The position numbers and the translations under genes were made by a program. A stretch of 5,240 nucleotides of DNA. Source: an uncultured Steroidobacteraceae bacterium (GTDB lineage Bacteria; Pseudomonadota; Gammaproteobacteria; Steroidobacterales; Steroidobacteraceae). A model generated the notes under the pieces. It did not search any database. It saw only the letters and a list, made by a program, of their open reading frames with translations, and was not told the origin of the DNA. This document shows, in pieces, positions 1-5,240 of this stretch; positions within the stretch are counted from its first letter, which is position 1, and each line of letters begins with the position of its first letter. Location of the stretch: contig CATPBM010000232.1 of assembly GCA_955652625.1 (NCBI GenBank), positions 1-5,240 of the forward strand. The letters run 5' to 3'.

Positions 1-567
1 AACCCCTACCGCAAGATCCGCTATCTGTCGCCGGGCGTGGGAGCGGGCTTCACGCTCGCCGACCAGGTATACCCCAACACGCGCTCGAGCAACGCCGCCT
101 CCGCGCAGCTGAAGTATTTCCTGCCGTGGCGGGCGGCGCTCAGCGGCCAATACCGTTACTATCGCGATACCTGGGGCATCGTCGCGCACACTGCCGAGAT
201 CGGCTACACGCACCCGGTGTGGCAGCACTGGATATTCGATGGCAGCCTGCGCTTCTACAGGCAGAAGCACGCGGACTTTTACGGCGACCTGTTCCCGCGG
301 GCCAACTACCAGAACTTCATGGCGCGCGACCGCGAGCTCGCGGCATTCAACAGCTACACCCTCGGTGCGGGCGCCTCCTACCAGTTCCAGGTGCCGGGCG
401 CGCCCTGGATCAACAAGAGCACCGCCAACCTCAGGGTCGATCATCTGCTGGTCAACTACAGCGACTTCCGCAACGCGCTGCTCGCGGGCCAGTACGGCGC
501 GGGCAATGAGCCGCTCTACAAGCTGAACGCGAACATCTTCCAGGTGTTCGTCTCGATCTGGTACTGA
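1..567 (+). CDS. DUF3570 outer-membrane beta-barrel protein, C-terminal part (5' end outside window)
   Basis: The frame is open from base 1 to the TGA at 565-567, giving the last 188 residues; the start lies upstream of the window. The segment matches my recollection of DUF3570 proteins: a YPNTRSSNA stretch, a run of aromatic amphipathic strands (QYRYYRDTWGI, HTAEIGYTHPV), then FYGDLFPR and NFMARDREL. The protein ends FQVFVSIWY, with alternating hydrophobic residues and a terminal aromatic. That is the classic C-terminal signal read by the BAM outer-membrane assembly machinery, so I infer a beta-barrel in the outer membrane. The function of the family is not established. In other genomes DUF3570 genes often sit near DUF4266 lipoprotein, thioredoxin-like and ApbE-type flavin transferase genes, and such genes may lie just upstream here, out of view. 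Family assignment is from memory of conserved motifs, without a profile search. Confidence 0.85.
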   Translation, partial: NPYRKIRYLSPGVGAGFTLADQVYPNTRSSNAASAQLKYFLPWRAALSGQYRYYRDTWGIVAHTAEIGYTHPVWQHWIFDGSLRFYRQKHADFYGDLFPRANYQNFMARDRELAAFNSYTLGAGASYQFQVPGAPWINKSTANLRVDHLLVNYSDFRNALLAGQYGAGNEPLYKLNANIFQVFVSIWY

Positions 568-621
568 CAGAGGCAGGAGTGCGGCTGAACCGGTGCTGAA
601 GGCCTCCGCGCGGGGTTTCTT

Positions 622-631
622 GCGTGCACGC
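622..631. repeat. 10-bp perfect palindrome GCGTGCACGC
   Basis: GCGTGCACGC reads identically on both strands. It lies 55 bases after the DUF3570 stop, in the spacer before the SYLF gene. It could be a dyad binding site, but a short self-complementary word is not rare in DNA this GC-rich. No regulator can be named. Confidence 0.25.
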
Positions 632-657
632 TGCGCTGCGGGTGCGTGAGTGAGTTA

Positions 658-669
658 AACTGCGCAGTT
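658..669. promoter_or_regulatory. 12-bp perfect palindrome, possible operator upstream of the SYLF gene
   Basis: AACTGCGCAGTT is a perfect 12-bp inverted repeat about 60 bases upstream of the chosen SYLF start. It sits in the least GC-rich part of the spacer (GTTAAACTGCGCAGTTACTG). Position and symmetry suit a binding site for a dimeric regulator near the promoter. I cannot place a convincing -35/-10 pair around it, and it matches no operator I recognise. Operator status is inference. Confidence 0.3.
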
Positions 670-692
670 ACTGCGACTGCTCATTTCACGTT

Positions 693-712
693 CTGTCGGC
701 AAGCACCGACAG
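693..712 (+). promoter_or_regulatory. 7-bp stem-loop in the leader, just before the SYLF ribosome binding site
   Basis: CTGTCGG (693-699) and CCGACAG (706-712) are perfect reverse complements separated by the six-base loop CAAGCA, so the transcript can form a compact GC-rich hairpin. It ends two bases before the AAAGGGG ribosome binding site. No run of T follows, so it does not look like an intrinsic terminator. It could protect the mRNA 5' end, influence ribosome access, or be a DNA dyad recognised by a protein. The structure is visible; its role is inferred. Confidence 0.4.
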
Positions 713-714
713 GC

Positions 715-721
715 AAAGGGG
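715..721 (+). promoter_or_regulatory. Ribosome binding site AAAGGGG that decides the SYLF start
   Basis: AAAGGGG is a good Shine-Dalgarno sequence. It abuts the in-frame ATG at 722 with no spacer, which makes that codon a poor start, but it lies nine bases before the ATG at 731. A third in-frame ATG directly follows at 734, with a 12-base spacer. The spacing favours 731. Confidence 0.6.
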
Positions 722-730
722 ATGTCTCCA

Positions 731-1552
731 ATGATGCGCACCCGCTTTTCGCTCTTCACCGTGCTGGCAGGTCTCGTCCTGGCGGGCGCCTCGGCCGGCG
801 CCCACGCGCAGGCGCGCGAGCAAGGCCGCCTCCTGACCGCGGGCCAGGTCCTCGATGAGCTGCGTAACTCGCGCGACCAGGCCATTCCCGATCGCCTGCT
901 GGAGCGCGCTTACGGCATCGCGGTCATTCCGGACCTCACCAAGGTGGCTTTCTTCGCCGGCGGGCGACGCGGTCATGGCGTGCTCGTGGTGCGCGACAAG
1001 CAGGGCCGCTTCTCCTACCCCGTATTCATCACCATGACGGGCGGGAGCTTTGGCTGGCAGTGGGGCGTGCAATCCGCAGACCTGGTGCTGGTGTTCACCA
1101 CCCCCAAGGGCGTCGAGGGCATCAACGGGGGCAAGGTGACGCTCGGCGCCGATGCCTCGGTCGCCGCGGGCCCGGTCGGCCGCCAGGCATCCGCCGCCAC
1201 CGACACCTCCTTCAAGGCGGAGGTCTACTCCTACTCGCGCAGCCGCGGGGTGTTCGCAGGCATTGCACTCGATGGCACGGCCATCACCATCGACGACGAG
1301 GCGAACGAGGTCTTCTACGGCAAGCCCGACGTCACAGCCGGCGACATTCTCGCAGGCAGCGTGACCAGCAATGATGAGGCGGCACGGCGCTTCATGGATG
1401 CGGTGTCCACGAGCACCGGCATGCAGCAACGCTCCGCGTCGGCGGCGGGCGCTGCATCGGACTCTGCGCCCGCCCCTGTCGTGTCGCCGGCACAGAGCGG
1501 CGCGAAGTCCTTCCCGCTCTCCGACCCGCAGCCCGGACAGGAACCGAAGTAG
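731..1552 (+). CDS. Secreted SYLF (Ysc84-type) lipid-binding domain protein
   Basis: This 273-residue protein begins with a Sec signal peptide: Arg at 3 and 5, a hydrophobic core at about 6-23, and the site AHAQA before RE at 29. There is no lipobox cysteine, so it is probably a soluble periplasmic protein. Residues about 45-197 look like a SYLF domain: AYGIAVIP (60-67), GGRRGHGVLVVRD, FSYPVFITMTGGSFGWQWG (95-112), a glycine-rich segment starting GGKVTLGADAS (133), and YSYSRSRGVFAGIALDG (166-182). Eukaryotic SYLF domains bind phosphoinositides and actin; the bacterial role is unknown, and membrane or lipid binding is inferred. The last 40 or so residues are Ala/Ser/Pro-rich, low-complexity and probably disordered. 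The start at 731 is chosen from the AAAGGGG spacing; the ATG at 722 would add three residues. The gene follows the DUF3570 gene by 163 bases and converges on the MATE gene. Confidence 0.88.
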   Translation: MMRTRFSLFTVLAGLVLAGASAGAHAQAREQGRLLTAGQVLDELRNSRDQAIPDRLLERAYGIAVIPDLTKVAFFAGGRRGHGVLVVRDKQGRFSYPVFITMTGGSFGWQWGVQSADLVLVFTTPKGVEGINGGKVTLGADASVAAGPVGRQASAATDTSFKAEVYSYSRSRGVFAGIALDGTAITIDDEANEVFYGKPDVTAGDILAGSVTSNDEAARRFMDAVSTSTGMQQRSASAAGAASDSAPAPVVSPAQSGAKSFPLSDPQPGQEPK

Positions 1553-1556
1553 CCCC

Positions 1557-2960
1557 CTAGCCGGCGTCGCTCCCCGCGCCGACCGGCACGACGCCGCCCT
1601 GGGTGCCGCCCCCCGCGGCGCTCGGCGCGTCGAGCTTGCGCCCGAGTTCCCGCAGCAGCAGCGCGAGACTGGTCAAGGCCTGCAGGGTGACCGTGGCCAC
1701 CGACAGGTACCACACCTGCGTGAGGTTGAAGTGCGGCAGCCGCGACAAGAGCACCGCCGGCAGCACGAACGTGACGAGGCGCGACGCCGAGCTCAGGAGC
1801 GAGGGCCAGGTATTGCCGAGTGCCTGGAACATGCCCGAGCAGGTGAAGATGAGCCCGGTGGCCACGAAGTTCCAGGAAATGATGCGCAGGTAAGTGGCAC
1901 CGACCGAGAGCACCTCCGGCCGGCGGCTGAAGACCTCGATGAACCATTCCGGACGCCACTGACACACCAGGGTGAGGGCGAACATCAGCACGGAACTCAG
2001 GATCACCGCGGTGCGGAACGTCTCACGCACGCGCCCATACTGACGGGCGCCGAAGTTCTGGCCGGCGAGCGGTGCGACCGCGAACGCCACCGCCATGACC
2101 GGCAGGAACAACGCCTGCATGACGCGCCCGCCGACGCCAAATCCCGCCTGCGCCGCGGGGCCGAAGTCGCGAATCACCCAGTAAATGACGCCGAGGATCA
2201 CGAACAGCATGAAGAATTCGCCGCCGGCGGGCAGACCCACGTTGAGGATGCGCCGGATGACGTCCCAGCGCGGGCGCCACAGGCCCGGGCGCAGCCCCAC
2301 GTAGTGCTCGAGCCGCGCAAAGTAGACCCACAGCAACAGCACGCCAACGGCAATTGCGATGCTGCTCGCAAGACCCGCCCCTGCGGTACCCAGCGGATGG
2401 TGCGTCAGCCAGCCGCTGATGAGGATGGGCGCGAGCAGCGTGTTCAGGAGCACGGTCAGCATCTGCACGATCATGGTGGGCTGCACGATGCCGGTGCCGC
2501 GCAGCGCCGAGCCCAGCGCCACCAGCGCGAACTGCAGGGCGAGCCCCGGAGTGTACCAGTAGAGATAACTGGTGCCGGCGGCAACGACTGCCGGGTCGGC
2601 TGCTACCGAGCGCACATACGGACTGCTCAGCAGGAAGCCACCCGCCAGGGTCAGCACCCCGCAGATCCCCGACAGCAGCACCGACTGGTTGAAGATGAGG
2701 TTGGCCTCCGCCGGGTCTTTGCGGCCCACGGCGTGCGAAACCAGCGCCACCGTACCGACGCCCAGCATCTGCGTCAGCGCCAGGATGACGAAGCTCGCCG
2801 TGCCGGCGCTGCTGACGCCGGCAATCGCCGCATCCCCGATCCGGGACACGAAATACAGGTCCACCAGCAAGTAGAGCGTCTGGAAGAGCATGCCCACGGC
2901 GATGGGCACCGCCAGCGCCACCAGCTGCCTGGGGATGGGTCCCTGTGTCAGGTCTTTCAT
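1557..2960 (-). CDS. MATE family efflux transporter (Na+ or H+ driven drug/cation antiporter)
   Basis: This 467-residue integral membrane protein has the usual MATE length and about 12 hydrophobic segments in two homologous halves (roughly 10-215 and 235-435). The N-terminus MKDLTQGPIPRQL is typical, followed by TM1 with the conserved acidic residue in VDLYFVSRIG (D34), the position linked to cation coupling in studied MATE proteins. Other family landmarks are SHAVGRKDPAEAN (75-87), GSALRGTGIVQPTM (150-163), PLAGQNFGARQYGRVRE (297-313) and MFQALGNTWPS (377-387). The protein probably exports organic cations or other drugs from the cytoplasm in exchange for Na+ or H+; the substrate cannot be read from sequence. 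A Gly/Ala-rich tail of about 25 residues follows the last helix. The ATG is preceded at a 7-base spacer by GAGGA, which lies inside the end of the DUF2252 gene. The NorM, DinF and MepA-like subgroups are not separable here. Confidence 0.95.
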   Translation of the reverse strand: MKDLTQGPIPRQLVALAVPIAVGMLFQTLYLLVDLYFVSRIGDAAIAGVSSAGTASFVILALTQMLGVGTVALVSHAVGRKDPAEANLIFNQSVLLSGICGVLTLAGGFLLSSPYVRSVAADPAVVAAGTSYLYWYTPGLALQFALVALGSALRGTGIVQPTMIVQMLTVLLNTLLAPILISGWLTHHPLGTAGAGLASSIAIAVGVLLLWVYFARLEHYVGLRPGLWRPRWDVIRRILNVGLPAGGEFFMLFVILGVIYWVIRDFGPAAQAGFGVGGRVMQALFLPVMAVAFAVAPLAGQNFGARQYGRVRETFRTAVILSSVLMFALTLVCQWRPEWFIEVFSRRPEVLSVGATYLRIISWNFVATGLIFTCSGMFQALGNTWPSLLSSASRLVTFVLPAVLLSRLPHFNLTQVWYLSVATVTLQALTSLALLLRELGRKLDAPSAAGGGTQGGVVPVGAGSDAG

Positions 2961-2963
2961 TTC

Positions 2964-4046
2964 TCAGTCCTCGCGCATCGCCTTGCACCACTTGCGCCAG
3001 TCGCGCTCCACGGCATCGGCCATGCGCTCCGCTGCTCTGGCGAGCCAGGCGCCTTTTCGCTTGCCGAGATCGGCGATGATCCGCTTGCGCTGCACCGGGG
3101 TCCCAAGGTGCATGTTGGCGGTTTCCCAACCCATCATCCACAGCAGCTGACTCTCGTCGTGCCCGCGCGGCAGGCTTGCGAGCTCGATGCGGCCGCAGTC
3201 CGGGGCGAGCCGCCGGATGACCCATTCGCCATGCACTGCGAGGAACGGGTCCGGAACGCGCACCGCTCTCCTTAGAATGTCGGCGTAGCGGGGACGCAGC
3301 GGACGTTTGCCCCGCGCCCACAGCCACGCCGACGCCGTAAGGGGCTTCGCTTCGCGCGCGACCATGCCGCCGAGCCAGTTGGCGAGAGCGACGAGGCGCA
3401 GCCTCCCCAGGCTCCCGAGCCCGGCCTGGCGGTGCACAATGCGCACATCGAGTGCGCGCCCGGGCATGGCCGCCTCGAGCAGACGCCGCACGCTCATGTC
3501 TACGCGCTCAGTGGTGCGCAGTGCGCGCAGGCGCTCCCAGTAGGGGCGCTGATCCTTCAGCCGCGCCACCGCAAGATCGCGCAGCCACCGATAGCGCTCC
3601 GCCAGTACTGCCGCCCCGCCGCCCTCGCGCAGCGACTGCGTGTAACCTGCGAGGATCGATTCGCAGGCGCGGCGCGCCGAGAGCGCGAGCCGCGACTCCT
3701 CCACCGCAAGCAGCGCGCTCGTCCCCAGGCGCACCAGGTCCTGCGTGTAGGGCAGGATCACCGTCTCGTCGAAGTCGTTGACGCCCCAGATCAGACGCCC
3801 TTCCGCATCGCGCCAGGTGCCGAAGTTCTCCACATGCAGGTCGCCCACGGCGAGCACCGCGGGCGCCTGGGCGATTTCTGCACACACGTCCGGCCACAGC
3901 TGCGCCCAGCGGTAGAAGCTCGCGCGCAGAAACGAGAACATGTTCGTAGTCATCAGCCGGTGTTTGAGGTCGAGGTCGCCGCGTACCAGAGGCACGCGCG
4001 CGCCGAGCCAGCGCTCGAAACTTCGGGTTGCCTCGCTGATATCCAC
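2964..4046 (-). CDS. DUF2252 family protein, kinase-like motifs in rearranged order
   Basis: This 360-residue soluble protein has the DUF2252 hallmarks: FLRASFYRWAQLWP (39-52), AVGDLHVENFG (66-76), VNDFDETVILPYTQDLVRLG (89-108), RQAGLGSLGRLRL (206-218) and REAKPLTAS (231-239), then GWETANMHLG near the C-terminus. No biochemical activity is established that I know of. GDLHVENFG resembles the catalytic loop (H/G-D-x4-N) of aminoglycoside-phosphotransferase-type kinases, and NDFDE resembles their metal-binding aspartate segment, so a phosphotransfer role is plausible inference. The start is GTG: an in-frame TAG lies 15 bases upstream of it, and no upstream alternative exists in that gap. No good Shine-Dalgarno is visible before it. 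The next methionine (residue 32) would remove part of the conserved N-terminus. The gene is first in a two-gene unit with the MATE gene and is divergent from the TPR gene. Confidence 0.88.
   Translation of the reverse strand: MDISEATRSFERWLGARVPLVRGDLDLKHRLMTTNMFSFLRASFYRWAQLWPDVCAEIAQAPAVLAVGDLHVENFGTWRDAEGRLIWGVNDFDETVILPYTQDLVRLGTSALLAVEESRLALSARRACESILAGYTQSLREGGGAAVLAERYRWLRDLAVARLKDQRPYWERLRALRTTERVDMSVRRLLEAAMPGRALDVRIVHRQAGLGSLGRLRLVALANWLGGMVAREAKPLTASAWLWARGKRPLRPRYADILRRAVRVPDPFLAVHGEWVIRRLAPDCGRIELASLPRGHDESQLLWMMGWETANMHLGTPVQRKRIIADLGKRKGAWLARAAERMADAVERDWRKWCKAMRED
2968..2972 (-). promoter_or_regulatory. MATE gene ribosome binding site inside the DUF2252 3' end
   Basis: On the minus strand GAGGA lies within the last two codons (GAG GAC) of the DUF2252 gene. 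The TGA stop of that gene (2964-2966) follows, then GAA, then the MATE ATG. The spacer from GAGGA to ATG is seven bases. Ribosomes finishing the upstream gene stop on top of the downstream initiation region, the standard layout for translational coupling. Confidence 0.6.
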
Positions 4047-4139
4047 CGTGGCGCAACACTAGATGAGGAAGGCCGCCATTGCCACGCTCAAGGCGGTGCG
4101 CCTGGGTGAACTTCCGAGGGATCGTGGTAGATTTGTGAC
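4047..4139. promoter_or_regulatory. Divergent intergenic region between the DUF2252 and TPR genes
   Basis: These 93 bases separate two genes read in opposite directions, so they should hold both promoters. No clear -35/-10 pair stands out on either strand; TAGATT at 4127-4132 is the only -10-like word toward the TPR gene, and it lacks a good -35. A small hairpin, AGGCG-GTG-CGCCT, lies at 4091-4103. The call rests mainly on gene orientation. Confidence 0.35.
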
Positions 4140-5240
4140 ATGAGTGGGGGGAGTGTGGCAGCAGAGCCCGTCGGCACGCTCGACGTCGCGCTCGCCCACG
4201 CCCAACGGCTGCTGCAGCGCGATCCCCGCCTCGCCGCGGAGCAAGCGGCCGAAATCCTGAAGGGCGCAACCGGCCATCCGCACGCGCGGCTCATCCTTGG
4301 TGCCGCGCATCGGATTGCAGGTCATACGCACGCCGCGCTCGAGGTGCTCGAGCCGCTGGCGCGCGAGCAGCCCAATGCCGGCGCCGTGTTCCTGGAGCTC
4401 GCAGTTGCACTGGCCGAATCGGATCGGGTCACGGAGGCGATCCGTGCGTTGCGCCGCGCGGTCAGCCTCAGGCCTGACCTCGCAGACGGTTGGCGTCTGC
4501 TTGCCGATCAACTCGATGCGGCCGGCGATGCGGGCGGTGCCGATCAGGCGCGCGCGCGCTTCATCGAGGCGGCGACGCGTGATCCGCGGCTGCTAGAGGC
4601 CGCCGCTGCGCTCGTTGCCAACGACCTCCCCGCCGCCGATGCACGGCTGCACGCACACCTGCAGAGCTATCCTACAGATGTTGCCGCGCTGAGAATGCGG
4701 GCCGAAGTCGCGGCGCGGCTGCGGCGCGTGATCGATGCGCAGCAGCTCCTGGAGCGCTGTCTCGAGCTGGCACCGGGCTTCGATGCCGCGCGCGAGAACT
4801 ACGCCATGCTGCTGAATCGAAGCGGCAGGGCGCAGGCCGCTGTGAAGCAGATCGAGCAGCTGCTCGCGAAGTCACCCCGCGATCCCGGTTATCGCAATCT
4901 GCGTGCCGCCATTCTCGCCAACCTCGGCGACTACGACGAGACGATCCGCGTTTATGAGGGACTCCTCAGGGAGCAACCCGCTCAGCCGAAAATGTGGATG
5001 AGCTATGGTCATGCGTTGAGAACGGCCGGACGCCAGGCCGACAGCGTTGCCGCCTATCGTCGCGCGATTTCACTGGCGCCGACGCTGGGTGAAGCCTATT
5101 GGAGCCTTGCCAACCTCAAAACTTTTCGCTTCGGCGAGGAGGAGGCGCGCGCCATGCGGGGCGCACTGGGGCGCGACGATCTGGAAGACGAAGACCGGCT
5201 GCACCTGGAATTTGCGCTCGGCAAGATGCTGGAGGACGAG
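4140..5240 (+). CDS. TPR-repeat protein, probably N-terminal part of a TPR-sulfotransferase (3' end outside window)
   Basis: The reading frame is open from ATG 4140 through the last base, giving 367 residues without a stop. The whole visible part is helical tetratricopeptide repeats of about 34 residues: near 47-80, 81-114, 115-149, a shorter degenerate unit at 150-180, then 181-214, 215-248, 249-282, 283-316, and a last one starting GEAYWSLANLKTF. The stretch from that last unit through DRLHLEFALGKMLED resembles the linker of proteobacterial TPR proteins that end in a PAPS-dependent sulfotransferase domain. The catalytic domain, if present, would lie past the window, so that part is inferred. 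No signal peptide or membrane segment is visible, so it is probably cytoplasmic. The ribosome binding site is weak: GAGGG at 4116-4120 is 19 bases away. GTG at 4155 is an alternative start, but its upstream G-run is too close. Confidence 0.8.
   Translation, partial: MSGGSVAAEPVGTLDVALAHAQRLLQRDPRLAAEQAAEILKGATGHPHARLILGAAHRIAGHTHAALEVLEPLAREQPNAGAVFLELAVALAESDRVTEAIRALRRAVSLRPDLADGWRLLADQLDAAGDAGGADQARARFIEAATRDPRLLEAAAALVANDLPAADARLHAHLQSYPTDVAALRMRAEVAARLRRVIDAQQLLERCLELAPGFDAARENYAMLLNRSGRAQAAVKQIEQLLAKSPRDPGYRNLRAAILANLGDYDETIRVYEGLLREQPAQPKMWMSYGHALRTAGRQADSVAAYRRAISLAPTLGEAYWSLANLKTFRFGEEEARAMRGALGRDDLEDEDRLHLEFALGKMLEDE

Noticed and set aside
598..621. Possible terminator after the DUF3570 gene (GC-rich CCGCGCGG followed by GGTTTCTT)
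   Set aside because: The self-complementary core leaves no loop. The alternative pairing of GAAGGCC with GGTTTC needs wobbles or a bulge, and the T-run is interrupted. It is too weak to call.
686..1429. - strand open frame of 247 codons opposite the SYLF gene
   Set aside because: The + strand frame has a signal peptide, a ribosome binding site and SYLF motifs. The antisense product is low-complexity with no recognisable features.
1562..1596. 8-bp inverted repeat with a 19-base loop at the convergent junction as a bidirectional terminator
   Set aside because: No T-rich tract follows on either strand, and it lies within MATE coding sequence, so it is mentioned only as a dyad.
1371..3275. Very long + strand open frame (634 codons) opposite the MATE and DUF2252 genes
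   Set aside because: It is antisense to two well-recognised genes, overlaps the SYLF 3' end, and encodes an Arg/His/Gln/Gly-rich sequence with no domain. Stop-poor antisense frames are expected in GC-rich coding DNA.
2023..3327. Long - strand open frame in another register across the MATE gene and the DUF2252 3' end
   Set aside because: It is an Arg/Ala/Gly-rich shadow of the two real genes in the same strand, with no family motifs.
4082..4127. CCACG / CGTGG inverted repeat in the divergent intergenic region
   Set aside because: Five bases separated by 36 is expected by chance in GC-rich DNA.
4059..4511. - strand open frame of 150 codons at the start of the TPR gene
   Set aside because: It is antisense to clear TPR repeats and has no domain, so it is a composition artefact.

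Overview
The window is GC-rich chromosomal DNA (about two thirds G+C by eye) with tightly packed genes. The gene set is an outer-membrane DUF3570 protein, a secreted SYLF-domain protein, a MATE transporter, a DUF2252 protein and a TPR protein that looks like a TPR-sulfotransferase. Together with the Gram-negative secretion signals, this points to a proteobacterium, most likely a high-GC gammaproteobacterium. That placement is inference from family content, not from a marker gene. I see no tRNA, rRNA, CRISPR array, insertion sequence or prophage gene.

Layout: (1) 1-567, + strand, 3' end of a DUF3570 outer-membrane beta-barrel gene. (2) 568-730, non-coding, with two short perfect palindromes and a 7-bp hairpin that ends just before a strong ribosome binding site. 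(3) 731-1552, + strand, an exported SYLF/Ysc84-type protein. (4) 1557-2960, - strand, a MATE-family multidrug/cation antiporter whose stop lies 4 bp from the stop of the convergent SYLF gene. (5) 2964-4046, - strand, a DUF2252 protein, 3 bp upstream of the MATE gene. (6) 4047-4139, a short divergent intergenic region. (7) 4140-5240, + strand, the N-terminal TPR part of a long protein that runs off the window end.

The clearest functional unit is the DUF2252-MATE pair. The ribosome binding site of the MATE gene lies inside the last codons of the DUF2252 gene, so the two are probably co-transcribed and translationally coupled. The DUF2252 protein has kinase-like motifs in a rearranged order: the catalytic and metal-binding motifs come first, and the glycine-rich loop and lysine come after. 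This is the most interesting biochemical observation here. The other genes look like independent units. I found no convincing evidence of a wholly new multi-gene system.
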